NCBI GenBank assembly: GCA_038245725.1
Contig: JBBRSD010000004.1
Coordinates: forward strand, 1 to 64,000
DNA length: 64,000 nucleotides
Direction of reading: 5' to 3'
From: JBBRSD01 sp038245725
GTDB taxonomy: Bacteria > Actinomycetota > Coriobacteriia > Anaerosomatales > JAAXUF01
In this document: positions 16,638 to 25,759 of the stretch, one piece after another
Layout of the letters: each line of letters starts with the position of its first letter
Numbering within the stretch: position 1 is the stretch's first letter
Made by a program: the position numbers and the translations under genes
Notes under the pieces: model-generated
Database searches by the model: none
Told to the model about the DNA's origin: nothing
The model's input: only the letters and a program-made list of their open reading frames with translations

Positions 16638-17786
16638 GTGCCCGCACGCACCCAAGACTTCTACGCACTGCTTGGCGTCGAGAAGACCGCGACGCCTGAA
16701 GAGATCAAAAAGGCGTTTCGCCGCAAAGCGCGTGAGCTTCACCCCGACGTGAACTCCGCGCACGACGCCGAGGAGCGCTTCAAAGAGGTCAACGCCGCCT
16801 ACGACGTCCTATCAGACCCGGCGAAGCGCGAGCAGTACGATCGCTTCGGCAGCGTGGGCGGTTCGGGCCGAGGCGGCTCGGGCGGCTCGGGCGGCTACCA
16901 GTACACAGACTTGAACGACCTGTTCGGCGGGGCCGGCGGCATCAACATGGAGGACCTCTTCAGCTCCTTCTTCGGCGGCGTTCGCGGGCGGGCGACCCGG
17001 CTCGAGGGTCGCGACATGGTGATGCAGGTCGTCATCACCCTCGCTGAGGCAGCGACCGGCATCGACAAGGAGATCGTGCTCGACCGCCTCGCGACCTGCG
17101 ACGTGTGTGGCGGCACCGGTTCGGCGGATGACAGCGGCACGACGACGTGTCCCGACTGCGCCGGCAGCGGGCAGCGGGTGGTGCACCGCCAGACGTTCCT
17201 CGGCACGATGCAGACCGCGGCGCCGTGCGAGCGCTGCGGCGCAACCGGCCATATCGTCGAGAACCCCTGCGAGGAGTGCCAGGGTTCGGGCCGCGTGCCC
17301 GACCGCCAGCACGTCACCGTCACCGTCCCGCCCGGCATCCGCGACGGCCAGCAGATCCGTCTTCGGGGCCTCGGCGAGGCCGGGATCCGTGGTGCGGCGG
17401 CAGGCGACCTCATCGTGACCGTACGCATCAAGGAGGATGAATACCTCCATCGCGAAGGCGACGACCTGCATTGCCGAGCGACAGTGACGATCGCGCAGGC
17501 CGCACTCGGCGTCGAGCTCACCGTGCATGGCATCACCGATGACCGTGAGGTCACCGTTCCCGCCGGCACGCAGCACGGTGACGTGGTGCGTGTGAAGGGC
17601 GCCGGGATGCCGCGCCTCAATAGCGCGAACCGGGGCGACCTGTACGTGCACATCGCGATCGACGTACCAAAGAAACTCTCGGCGCGTCAACGCGAACTGC
17701 TCGAGGAGTTCGCGAAAGAGTCCGGCGAGTCGACCGCCGAGCACAAGAGCACCGTCCAGAAGCTCAAGGACTGGCTGCACGGGTAG
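16638..17786 (+). CDS. dnaJ: Chaperone DnaJ
   Basis: The protein has 382 residues and starts at GTG 16638 with GAAAGGA upstream. The J domain has the HPD triad (ELHPDVN), then a short Gly-rich region (GGSGRGGSGGSGG) and four CxxCxGxG zinc repeats (CDVCGGTG, CPDCAGSG, CERCGATG, CEECQGSG). The C-terminal substrate-binding domains have TVPPGIRDGQQIRLRG. It stimulates DnaK, which is not in this window. The gene is probably expressed from the CIRCE promoter with hrcA. Confidence 0.97.
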   Translation: MPARTQDFYALLGVEKTATPEEIKKAFRRKARELHPDVNSAHDAEERFKEVNAAYDVLSDPAKREQYDRFGSVGGSGRGGSGGSGGYQYTDLNDLFGGAGGINMEDLFSSFFGGVRGRATRLEGRDMVMQVVITLAEAATGIDKEIVLDRLATCDVCGGTGSADDSGTTTCPDCAGSGQRVVHRQTFLGTMQTAAPCERCGATGHIVENPCEECQGSGRVPDRQHVTVTVPPGIRDGQQIRLRGLGEAGIRGAAAGDLIVTVRIKEDEYLHREGDDLHCRATVTIAQAALGVELTVHGITDDREVTVPAGTQHGDVVRVKGAGMPRLNSANRGDLYVHIAIDVPKKLSARQRELLEEFAKESGESTAEHKSTVQKLKDWLHG

Positions 17787-17795
17787 CCTGAAGCG

Positions 17796-18578
17796 ATGTC
17801 GAGACACCGGTTCTTCCTCGCACAAGCACTGTCCACGTCAGGCGACGATGTCGTGCTCCCGCTGTCTCGAGCGGATCTGCACCACGTCGTCACGGTGCTG
17901 CGCATACACGCCGGCGAGGAGATCGACGTCGTCGAGCCCGGCGGTCGAGCCTGGCGCGTGCGCGTCGAGGACGCGACCACCGAAGCGGTCGTTGCGAGCG
18001 TCGCCGAGGAACTCGCGAGCGACGCCAGTGCGGTCGGGCCAACCGTGACGCTCGTCTTCGGCATCTCGAAGGGCTCGAAGAACGACGACGTCGTCGAAGG
18101 CGCGACCGAGGTGGGCGTCTCGGCGCTCGTGCCCGTTCTTGTCGCTCGCAGCATCGTGAAGCTCGATGCCGAGAAGCGCGCTGAGCGCGGCGCCCGCTTC
18201 AGGCGCGTGGCGGCTGCCGCCGCGAAGCAGTCGAAGCGGGCGTCGGTGCCGGGCGTGTCGGACCCGGCGGAGTTCGCCGACGTCATCGCATCGCTTTCCG
18301 ACTACGACCTCGTGCTGGTCGCCTGGGAGGAAGCCGCCGCGGAGGGGCGCGGAGTCCGCACTGCACTCGAGACTTCGGTGCTGCCAGGTGAGCGCGCCCG
18401 CGTCGCCATCGTGGTCGGCCCCGAAGGCGGCATGACGGCCGATGAGGTCGCGGCCCTCGAACGCGCAGGCGGCGTCACGGTGACGCTCGGTGCGACGATC
18501 CTGCGCGCGGAAACCGCGGCGGTGGTGGGCGCAGCCCTCGTCATCCACGAGCTCGGCGGCCTCGGGAATGCGCGGTGA
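17796..18578 (+). CDS. rsmE: 16S rRNA (uracil1498-N3)-methyltransferase
   Basis: The protein has 260 residues. The N-terminal PUA-like part has LHHVVTVLRIHAGEEI. The C-terminal SPOUT (trefoil-knot) methyltransferase has AAAKQSKRA, VVGPEGGMTADEV, LGATILRAETA and then a hydrophobic end. It methylates U1498 of 16S rRNA. The gene is 9 bases after dnaJ, and its stop overlaps the mtaB start (GTGA). Confidence 0.95.
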   Translation: MSRHRFFLAQALSTSGDDVVLPLSRADLHHVVTVLRIHAGEEIDVVEPGGRAWRVRVEDATTEAVVASVAEELASDASAVGPTVTLVFGISKGSKNDDVVEGATEVGVSALVPVLVARSIVKLDAEKRAERGARFRRVAAAAAKQSKRASVPGVSDPAEFADVIASLSDYDLVLVAWEEAAAEGRGVRTALETSVLPGERARVAIVVGPEGGMTADEVAALERAGGVTVTLGATILRAETAAVVGAALVIHELGGLGNAR

Positions 18579-19831
18579 ACGACCGCACGCTCGCCGAACC
18601 CGAGGGGGTCCCGGTCGCGTTTCGCACACTCGGCTGCAAGGTGAACCGGGTAGAGAGCGAAGCGATCGCGGCGGATCTTCTCGGCAGGGGAGCGCGGTTG
18701 GCTGCCGAGGACGAGGCCGCGGTCATCGTCATCAACACGTGCACCGTGACAGGCGAGGCCGACGCAAAGGCGCGCAAGGCGGTCAGGCACGCGCTCAAGG
18801 CGGAGTCTCGGCCGGTCGTGGTTGTGACCGGATGCCTCGCCGCGCTCGACGCCGAGACGCTGCGAGGGCTTGGCGGGCGTGTTGTCGTCGAGGCTGACAA
18901 GGCCGGCGTCGCCGCGCGAGTCGCGGAACTGCTCGGACTCGACGCCCGCAATGGCCAACGCATCGTGCGCACTGGAGCCGGCTTTCGCACGCGGGCCTCG
19001 CTCAAGATCGAGGACGGCTGCGACAACTTCTGCACGTTCTGCATCGTGCCCCACGCGCGAGGCGTGCCCCGTGCTGTCCCGCTCGCCGACGCGGTCGCCG
19101 ACGCCACCGCGCTCGTCGCCGCCGGTGTGCGTGAGATCGTGCTCACCGGCATCAACATCGGCCGCTACCGAGACCCCGCGACCGGCATCGACCTCGCCGG
19201 GCTCGTTGCCGCCATCGCCGAGACGGGCATCGCTCGCCTGCGGCTCTCGAGCATCGAACCACCGGACCTGACCGAGCGTCTTCTCGGCGTGCTTTCGTCG
19301 CATTCGGCCGTCTGCGAGCACCTGCATGTCCCGCTGCAAAGCGGCAGCGATGCGGTCCTGTCGGCGATGCGCCGTAAGTACACTGCCGAGCAGTACGAGC
19401 GGTGGATCGGCGATGCTCGCGCAGCGATCCCCGGCCTCGCCGTCACCACCGATGTCATCGCCGGTTTCCCCGGCGAATGCGCAGCGCACCATGCCGAGAG
19501 TCTCGCGTTCGTCGAGCGCATCGGCTTCTCGAAGCTGCACGTCTTCCGCTACAGCCTCCGGCCGGGGACTCCGGCTGCCGGCATGGAGCAGGTGGCCCCA
19601 GAGGTGCGCGCACTTCGGGCAGGCGAGCTGCGCGCCGCAGGCGACGCTCTGCGCCAACGCCACCTCGCGATGCGAGACGCGGCCGACGTCGAAGTGTTGG
19701 TCGAAGGCGTGGACGACGGGATCGCACGGGGAACGACACGCGACTACATCCACGTCGCGGTCCCCGTCGGCCCTAGCGTCGGTGCAGGTGACATCATCAC
19801 GATTCCGCTCGCCTCGAGTCGCGCCCAGTAG
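18575..19831 (+). CDS. mtaB: tRNA t6A37 methylthiotransferase MtaB
   Basis: The protein has 418 residues. The N-terminal UPF0004 domain has FRTLGCKVNRVESE and INTCTVTGEADAKARK. The radical SAM domain has CDNFCTFCIVPHARG (CxxxCxxC), LTGINIGRY, HLHVPLQSGSD and DVIAGFPGE. A TRAM-like C-terminus follows. It converts t6A37 to ms2t6A37. CKVNRVES distinguishes MtaB from MiaB (CQMN) and RimO. The start overlaps rsmE by 4 bases. Confidence 0.94.
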   Translation: MNDRTLAEPEGVPVAFRTLGCKVNRVESEAIAADLLGRGARLAAEDEAAVIVINTCTVTGEADAKARKAVRHALKAESRPVVVVTGCLAALDAETLRGLGGRVVVEADKAGVAARVAELLGLDARNGQRIVRTGAGFRTRASLKIEDGCDNFCTFCIVPHARGVPRAVPLADAVADATALVAAGVREIVLTGINIGRYRDPATGIDLAGLVAAIAETGIARLRLSSIEPPDLTERLLGVLSSHSAVCEHLHVPLQSGSDAVLSAMRRKYTAEQYERWIGDARAAIPGLAVTTDVIAGFPGECAAHHAESLAFVERIGFSKLHVFRYSLRPGTPAAGMEQVAPEVRALRAGELRAAGDALRQRHLAMRDAADVEVLVEGVDDGIARGTTRDYIHVAVPVGPSVGAGDIITIPLASSRAQ

Positions 19832-19936
19832 TGCCCGTCTCGCGCACACTCACTCGGCACGGGCGGTGCTACACTTATCTGGAGGCGCGCCGCGAAACGA
19901 CGAGTGCGCTTCGCGGTTTCCGGCAGATGAACCGAG

Positions 19937-20932
19937 GTGCAAACGACTATCGTGGAATCCACTCAGATTCGCCTCGTCGTACCTCCCGAGGTCGACATGA
20001 CGAGGCTTCTCGGCCACAGCGATACGCTGCTCAGGCTCATAGAGGACCAGTTCGAGTCCGACATCGCCGTCCGGGGCAATCAGATCACCATCTCCGGCGG
20101 CGGGCATGATTCGCAGACGGTCTCGTCGTTGTTCTCGGAGATGATCCAGCTCGTCGAGAGAGGCGAGCGGCTCACTCCTGAATCGCTTGAGCGCAGCATC
20201 GAGCTCATGCTCCACGGCGACGTTACTCCCACAGCGCTTCACAGCGACGTCATCCTCACCCACAAAGGCAAGGCGATCCGCCCGAAAACTGCGGGTCAGA
20301 AGCGCTACGTCGACACGATCCGCACGCACACCGTGACCTTCGGCATCGGTCCGGCAGGTACTGGCAAGACGTACCTTGCGATGGCGATGGCCGTCGAATC
20401 GCTCAAGCGCAAGGAGGTCGGCCGCATCATTCTCACGCGTCCGGCAGTCGAGGCGGGCGAGTCGCTCGGCTTCCTTCCCGGCACCATCACCGAGAAGGTC
20501 GATCCCTACCTGCGCCCCCTCTTCGACGCGCTCTACGACATGATGGACGCCGAGAAGTCCGCGGCGCTGCTTGAGCGCGGCACGATAGAGATCGCACCGC
20601 TCGCCTTCATGCGCGGGCGCACCCTGAACGACTCCTTCGTCATCCTCGACGAGGCGCAGAACACGAGCCCGGAGCAGATGAAGATGTTCCTGACGCGCCT
20701 GGGCTTCGGCTCCCGGATCGTGATCACCGGCGACGTGACACAGATCGACCTGCCCAAGGGCGCATCGGGCCTCCAGGAGGTTCGCGGGATTCTCGGCGGA
20801 GTCCCTGACATCGAATTCTGCGACCTCACCGGCAAAGACGTCGTAAGGCACAAGCTCGTGCAGCGTATCGTGTCCGCATATAGCGTTCACGAGGAGAAGA
20901 AGCTCGCCGCCGCCGACATGGCGAAGGCGTAA
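19937..20932 (+). CDS. phoH: PhoH-like ATPase
   Basis: The protein has 331 residues and starts at GTG 19937. It has an N-terminal KH-like region and a PhoH P-loop ATPase with GIGPAGTGKTYLAMA (about residue 135), the Walker B FVILDEAQN, and ITGDVTQIDLPKGASGL. It is commonly paired with ybeY and implicated in RNA metabolism. A TACACT -10-like element (19870-19875) begins 67 bases upstream, and the leader can form a CCGCGAA/TTCGCGG stem. It is the first gene of a run extending to recO. Confidence 0.95.
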   Translation: MQTTIVESTQIRLVVPPEVDMTRLLGHSDTLLRLIEDQFESDIAVRGNQITISGGGHDSQTVSSLFSEMIQLVERGERLTPESLERSIELMLHGDVTPTALHSDVILTHKGKAIRPKTAGQKRYVDTIRTHTVTFGIGPAGTGKTYLAMAMAVESLKRKEVGRIILTRPAVEAGESLGFLPGTITEKVDPYLRPLFDALYDMMDAEKSAALLERGTIEIAPLAFMRGRTLNDSFVILDEAQNTSPEQMKMFLTRLGFGSRIVITGDVTQIDLPKGASGLQEVRGILGGVPDIEFCDLTGKDVVRHKLVQRIVSAYSVHEEKKLAAADMAKA

Positions 20933-20943
20933 GGACAAGGGCC

Positions 20944-21981
20944 ATGGGTCACTACAACGACATCACGTCCAGGGCGATTCGTCTCGTCCCCGCGAAGCTG
21001 AAGACCCCCCTGTTCAAGGGCAAGGCGCTCATACTCGGCCTGCTCGCCGGGATGGCGCTCACCATCATCGCCATCGGCGCGGGCGCCGCACTGCTCGGCG
21101 ACATGGTCGACGGCACGCCGCTGAAGCTAGCGCTCGTCTCAGCGATGTGGGGCGGCGTCGGCGCGACCGCTGCGACGGTGCTCGCGCTCTTCCTCATGCC
21201 GTTCGTACGCGACGGTCTCGGTCTCGCAGAGGACATCAAGCTCATGCGCGCCGCGAGCCCTGAGCACCCGCTCATGCGCGAGCTGATGAGCAAGGCGCCC
21301 GGCACCTACGCACATTCTGTCGCCGCCGCTAACCTGGCCGAAGCCGGGGCCGAGGAGATCGGCGCCGACGCACTGGTGGCCCGAGTCGGCGCCTACTTCC
21401 ACGACATCGGCAAGATCCGCAGGCCGGGCTACTTCTTCGAGAATCAGAACAGCGGCGAGAATCCGCACGATGAGGCTAAGCCGAGCCTCTCGGCGCTCAT
21501 CATCACCGCCCACGTCAGGGACGGCATGGCGCTTGGCGAGGAGTACCGCCTGCCTCACAAGATCCAGGCGATCATCCGGCAGCATCACGGAACCGCGCTC
21601 GTGAGCTATTTCTTCCGGAAGGCCACAGCGACCGATGCCCAGGTCTACGAGGCCGATTTCCGCTATCAGGGAGAGAAGCCGAAGTCGCCCGAGGCAGCGC
21701 TCGTGATGCTCGCCGACTCGAGCGAAGCTGCCGTCCGTGCGCTCAAGACGCCGTCAGCTCCCACGGTCGAAGCCACGGTGCGCGCGATCGTCGACGACAG
21801 GATCGACGATGGCCAGCTCGATGAGGCGAACCTGAACCCCGGCGACATCGACCGAATAGTGTCGACGTATTCGCGTATGCTCGTGAGCATGTATCACGGA
21901 CGGTGCGAGTACCCGAAGGCGGCACCGTCTCCGAAAGGGGAGATTCGTGCAGATCAGCATCACCAGCCATCGCGAGCCTGA
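20944..21981 (+). CDS. Short PgpH/YqfF-type HD hydrolase with two membrane helices
   Basis: The protein has 345 residues. Two hydrophobic segments (about residues 28-50 and 61-88) precede an HD domain. The HD domain closely follows the PgpH pattern: KAPGTYAHSVAAANLAE, YFHDIGKIRRPGYFFENQ, NPHDEAKPSLSALIITAHV, IRQHHGTALVSYFF. PgpH proteins hydrolyse c-di-AMP and normally have about 700 residues, with a 7TMR-HDED extracellular domain and seven helices. Here those parts are absent and only the last helices plus the catalytic domain remain. The position between phoH and ybeY is the usual one. Activity is probable, but the extracellular input is missing. Confidence 0.88.
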   Translation: MGHYNDITSRAIRLVPAKLKTPLFKGKALILGLLAGMALTIIAIGAGAALLGDMVDGTPLKLALVSAMWGGVGATAATVLALFLMPFVRDGLGLAEDIKLMRAASPEHPLMRELMSKAPGTYAHSVAAANLAEAGAEEIGADALVARVGAYFHDIGKIRRPGYFFENQNSGENPHDEAKPSLSALIITAHVRDGMALGEEYRLPHKIQAIIRQHHGTALVSYFFRKATATDAQVYEADFRYQGEKPKSPEAALVMLADSSEAAVRALKTPSAPTVEATVRAIVDDRIDDGQLDEANLNPGDIDRIVSTYSRMLVSMYHGRCEYPKAAPSPKGEIRADQHHQPSRA

Positions 21982-22396
21982 GCCTCTCGATGTAACGGCG
22001 TTCGAACGCCTCTCGGCTTTCGTGCTCGAACGCGAAGAGGCGCCCGAGAATATCGAGCTCTCCATCGCGCTTGTCGACCTTCCCGAGATGATCGAGCTCA
22101 ACACCACCTACCGCGGGATCGAGGGTCCCACCGACGTGCTTTCGTTCGGGTGCGACGATCCGTGCGCGGTTCTCGGACCCGACGAGCCGGTTACCCTCGG
22201 CGACGTCGTGATCGCTCCCGAGGTGGCCGAGGCACAGGCCGCCGAATACGGGCACACCGTCGAGGAGGAGCTGAACCTGTTGCTCGTTCATGGTGTGCTG
22301 CATCTTCTCGGCTACGACCATGAAGACGATGCCGACGCCGAGGTCATGCAGACACGCGAGCGCGCGCTGTTGCTTGCGTGGACGGCCGCGACGTAA
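21947..22396 (+). CDS. ybeY: Endoribonuclease YbeY
   Basis: The protein has 149 residues and starts at GTG 21947, overlapping the HD gene by 35 bases with AAGGGGAGA upstream. The zinc-site signature HGVLHLLGYDHEDD (H-x3-H-x5-H) is near the C-terminus, and TTYRGIEGPTDVLSFG is the conserved central motif. It is a single-strand-specific RNase for 16S 3' maturation and 70S quality control. Confidence 0.97.
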   Translation: MQISITSHREPEPLDVTAFERLSAFVLEREEAPENIELSIALVDLPEMIELNTTYRGIEGPTDVLSFGCDDPCAVLGPDEPVTLGDVVIAPEVAEAQAAEYGHTVEEELNLLLVHGVLHLLGYDHEDDADAEVMQTRERALLLAWTAAT

Positions 22397-22404
22397 GGGA
22401 CAGC

Positions 22405-23118
22405 ATGGTTCGCAGCCGGTCGGTGCTCTGGAGCTTCAACTACGCGATCGAGGGGATCGTGTACGCACTCCGCACGCAGCGCAATATGCGGCTGCACGTG
22501 GTTGCGGCGATCACGACGCTGGTCGTGTGCCTCCTGCTTGGGATCGGTGGCTTCGGGCTGGTCGCCATCGTCTTCGCGATCAGCCTCGTGCTCATGACCG
22601 AGCTCATCAACACCGCCATCGAAGCAACGGTCGATCTTGCGATCGAGGGCCTCGACCCTATGGCGAAAATAGCGAAGGACGTCGCGGCAGGTGCCGTGTT
22701 CATCGCTTCAGCCAACGCCGTGGTCGTCGCCTATCTCGTGATGTTCGATCCGGTTCGCTCTGCCGTCCGCAGCGGGATGGAGTGGGTCGAGGTCGCACCG
22801 GCGGGACTCACGGTTATCGCTTTGATGTTGGTCGGACTCACCGTGATCGCCGTGAAGGCGGCGTCTCGCGAAGGCACATTCCTGCACGGTGGGTGGCCGA
22901 GCGGACACACGGCATTGGCGGTCGGCGCAGCCACCGCGCTCGGCTACATCACTGGCAGCGCGTCGGCGTTCGTACTCGCACTCTTCATCGCCGCGCTCGT
23001 CGCGCAAAGCTGCGTCGAGTCCGAGACGCATACGATCCCGCAGGTGGTGCTCGGCGCTTTGCTCGGCCTGCTCATCGTGACCGCCGTCTTTCAGCTATTC
23101 TTCGCAAGAAGCCTCTGA
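22405..23118 (+). CDS. Diacylglycerol/undecaprenol kinase fused to a PAP2-like phosphatase domain
   Basis: The protein has 237 residues from ATG 22405, with AAGGGA upstream. A start at GTG 22378 would overlap ybeY and lacks an SD. Residues 1-120 are a DgkA-family integral kinase (FNYAIEGIVYALRTQRNMRLH, LVLMTELINTAIEATVDL...DPMAKIAKDVAAGAV). Residues 135-237 are a PAP2-like membrane region with PSGHTALAVGAATALGY and a third motif SETHTIPQVVLGALLG. The usual Arg before the motif-3 His region appears as Cys (AQSCVESE). The pairing would recycle or interconvert undecaprenol and its phosphates. The substrate is not decided by sequence. Confidence 0.88.
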   Translation: MVRSRSVLWSFNYAIEGIVYALRTQRNMRLHVVAAITTLVVCLLLGIGGFGLVAIVFAISLVLMTELINTAIEATVDLAIEGLDPMAKIAKDVAAGAVFIASANAVVVAYLVMFDPVRSAVRSGMEWVEVAPAGLTVIALMLVGLTVIAVKAASREGTFLHGGWPSGHTALAVGAATALGYITGSASAFVLALFIAALVAQSCVESETHTIPQVVLGALLGLLIVTAVFQLFFARSL

Positions 23119-23156
23119 AGAACGCGGAGGTTCGATTAAGCCGAACCGGAGCTGGT

Positions 23157-24422
23157 GTGTTGCTGTACCTCTTGCTGATTCTCTCTATCGTCTTTGGCGC
23201 TGCTGCGTCGGTGCTCGCGGCTGCCGAGACGGCGGTCATGGTGCTTTCGCCAGGGCGTGTTCACAGGCTCGTGGAGTCTGACGCGCGCCACGCTGCCCAG
23301 CTCGATCATCTTGCCGCGCGCCCGCACCGTCTTCGTGCGGCGTCCTCTCTCGCGTTCGGCGCCTGCGCTGCCGCGTTCGGGTTTCTCGGCGCGGACGTGG
23401 GTGCGCGGCTTCCCGGCATCGGAGGTTTCGTCGCCGCGTGCGTCGGCGCTGTCGTGCTGGTGCTCGCCGCGTTCGCGCTCACCGGCGCGTTGCCGCGCAC
23501 GCTCGCGGTCGCCAACCCGGAGCGCATCGGACTCGAAGCGGCGCTCCCGGCCTCGCTGGCGGTCAACCTGTTCTACCCGGCTACACGCTTCATGGGCGGG
23601 CCGTGGGCCTGGATGATGCACGTCGCGAGCGGGGAGCGCGGCGCATCGGCGTGGTCGACCGGTGCCGAATACCGCTCGGCCGACAACGACGAGGAGTCGG
23701 AGCGCGAGGAGGCCGAGGAGGCACTACTCGAAGCAGTCTCCGACTTCGCCGAGAAGGTCGCGCGCGAGGTCATGGTCCCGCGCACCGACGTGGCGGCGCT
23801 CCCGGACACGGCTACCGCCGAGGACGCGGTCAGGCTCATCCAGGAGACAGGCTACACGCGCCTGCCGGTCTACCACGAGACGATCGACGACGTCCGCGGC
23901 GTGCTCTACGCCAAGGACCTGCTCGTCGCATGCACGTTGCCCGGGACGGGCGGTTCGGTCCGCGACCTCGCACGTGCTCCGTACTTCGTCCCGGAGACCA
24001 AGCCGGTCGAAGAGCTGCTTCTCGAGATGCGCACGCGTACGCACATCGCGATCGTCGCTGACGAATATGGCGGCACTGCGGGCATCGTGACGCTTGAGGA
24101 TCTTCTCGAGGAGATAGTGGGCGACATCTCAGACGAGTACGACCGCGAGGAGCCGTTGCTCACACAACTCGCCGAGGAGCGCTATCGTGTAGATGCACGA
24201 CTCTCGGTCGATGACTTGAACGAACTGTTCGGTACCGACATCGATGCCGAAGGCGACTCGGTGGGCGGTCTGTTCACCGAGATTGCAGGTCACATTCCCG
24301 ACGTGGGTGAGTCGCTTGTGATCGAGGGACTGCGCTTCACGGTCGACGTGCTCGAAGGCACACGCATTCGCCAGCTCCTCGTTGAGCCGGCTGACGACGA
24401 TGAAAGGGACGACGATGCGTAA
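23157..24422 (+). CDS. CNNM/CorC-type membrane protein (hemolysin C family)
   Basis: The protein has 421 residues from GTG 23157, with CCGGAG just upstream. The frame stays open leftwards into dgkA but without coding character. The N-terminal CNNM (DUF21) region has three to four membrane helices (residues 1-150), then an acidic linker. Next come two CBS domains (VMVPRTDVAALPD...TGYTRLPVYHETIDDVRGVLYAKDLL; RTHIAIVADEYGGTAGIVTLEDLLEEIVGDI) and a CorC_HlyC C-terminus (YRVDARLSVDDLNELFG). It is related to magnesium/cobalt efflux proteins. Haemolysis is not implied. The position before cdd-era is conserved. Confidence 0.92.
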   Translation: MLLYLLLILSIVFGAAASVLAAAETAVMVLSPGRVHRLVESDARHAAQLDHLAARPHRLRAASSLAFGACAAAFGFLGADVGARLPGIGGFVAACVGAVVLVLAAFALTGALPRTLAVANPERIGLEAALPASLAVNLFYPATRFMGGPWAWMMHVASGERGASAWSTGAEYRSADNDEESEREEAEEALLEAVSDFAEKVAREVMVPRTDVAALPDTATAEDAVRLIQETGYTRLPVYHETIDDVRGVLYAKDLLVACTLPGTGGSVRDLARAPYFVPETKPVEELLLEMRTRTHIAIVADEYGGTAGIVTLEDLLEEIVGDISDEYDREEPLLTQLAEERYRVDARLSVDDLNELFGTDIDAEGDSVGGLFTEIAGHIPDVGESLVIEGLRFTVDVLEGTRIRQLLVEPADDDERDDDA

Positions 24423-24834
24423 TCTCACCCAGCCGGATCTCGCACTGCTCGCGTTCGCTCGCGAAGTGCAGGAGAAGGCCTACGCGCCGTACTCGGGTTT
24501 CCGGGTCGGAGCGGCTGTCTACGCCAACGGCGACATCTTCCAGGGAGTCAACGTCGAGAACGCCGCGTACGGCGCGACGTTTTGCGCCGAGCGTTCCGCG
24601 ATCGCAGCGGCGATCTCTGCGGGTGCCATGGATATCACCGCGATCGCGATCGTGGGCGACTCGGAGAGCCCGACGGTGCCGTGCGGCTGCTGTCGTCAAG
24701 TCCTCGCCGAGTTCAACCCGGAGCTCCGCGTGATCATGGGCGGCAGCACCGACGAGGTCCGCGTCATGAGCCTCGACGAGCTTCTGCCCGAGCCATTCAT
24801 GCGCGGCTATCTCGACCAAGACGGTACGAAGTAG
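24415..24834 (+). CDS. cdd: Cytidine deaminase
   Basis: The protein has 139 residues from ATG 24415, with GAAAGGGA upstream and 8 bases of overlap with the CNNM gene. It is a zinc hydrolase of pyrimidine salvage. The catalytic motif is NAAYGATFCAERSAI (C-A-E), with PCGCCRQVL supplying the other cysteine ligands. It is a tetrameric short form. ATG 24400 is an alternative start. Confidence 0.96.
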   Translation: MRNLTQPDLALLAFAREVQEKAYAPYSGFRVGAAVYANGDIFQGVNVENAAYGATFCAERSAIAAAISAGAMDITAIAIVGDSESPTVPCGCCRQVLAEFNPELRVIMGGSTDEVRVMSLDELLPEPFMRGYLDQDGTK

Positions 24835-24835
24835 C

Positions 24836-25759
24836 GTGCCCGATCCCCAACGCATGCCCGCCGATGAGACCCGGAGCGGTTTCGTCGCACTGGTCGGACG
24901 GCCCAACGCCGGCAAGTCCACGCTCACTAACGCTGTCGTAGGCACGAAGGTCGCCATCACGTCCGACACTCCGCAAACGACACGTCACCGGCTGCGTGCC
25001 GTCCTTGACCGCGACGACGCGCAGATCGTCATCGTGGACACGCCAGGGCTGCACAAGCCCTACGACGCGCTCGGCGAAGAGCTCAACCGTTCGGCGCTCA
25101 AGGCGCTCGAAGACGTCGACGTGGTGGCACTGCTCATCGATGCAACCAAGCCGGTTGGCGAAGGCGACCGGTGGGTCGCTGCTCACGTTGCCAAGACGCG
25201 CGCGAAGAAGCTGCTCGTGATCACGAAGGCTGATCTCGCGAAAGGCGATCAGTTGGGGCGGCAGCTCGCTGCTGCCAAGAAGCTCCTGGACTTCGACGAC
25301 GAGGTGATCTGCTCGGCAGTGTCGGGGTTCAACCTCGAGGGCTTCACCGAGGCGGTTGTACGCTTCCTGCCGCTCGGGCCGCGCTGGTTCCCGCGTGATA
25401 TGCCCACCGACCAATCGCTCGAAGTGATGATCGCCGAGTTCATTCGCGAGAAGATCCTGCGCATGACCCACGACGAGGTACCGCACGCGGTCGGCGTCGC
25501 TCTTGATGAGCTCGAATATGTGGCCAAGAGCGATCTGACACGCATCTTCGCGACGATCTTCGTTGAGCGCGACTCCCAGAAGGGCATCCTTATCGGCAGG
25601 GGCGGAGACATGGTTCGCGCGATCGGGACGGAAGCTCGAGTCGACCTCGAGCGTCTTCTCGGCGGACGTGTGTTTCTCGACCTCAAGGTGAAGGTCAAGA
25701 AGGACTGGCGCCGGGATGCATCGCAGATCAGGCGCTTCGGCTACGGGGAGGGTGCGTGA
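24836..25759 (+). CDS. era: GTPase Era
   Basis: The protein has 307 residues and starts at GTG 24836, one base after cdd. G motifs are GRPNAGKST, TTRH (switch I), DTPGLHKP and TKAD. The C-terminal KH domain has GRGGDMVRAIGTEARVDLERLLG and LKVKVKKDWR. It is a 16S rRNA-binding GTPase for 30S maturation. The stop overlaps deoC (GTGA). Confidence 0.97.
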   Translation: MPDPQRMPADETRSGFVALVGRPNAGKSTLTNAVVGTKVAITSDTPQTTRHRLRAVLDRDDAQIVIVDTPGLHKPYDALGEELNRSALKALEDVDVVALLIDATKPVGEGDRWVAAHVAKTRAKKLLVITKADLAKGDQLGRQLAAAKKLLDFDDEVICSAVSGFNLEGFTEAVVRFLPLGPRWFPRDMPTDQSLEVMIAEFIREKILRMTHDEVPHAVGVALDELEYVAKSDLTRIFATIFVERDSQKGILIGRGGDMVRAIGTEARVDLERLLGGRVFLDLKVKVKKDWRRDASQIRRFGYGEGA

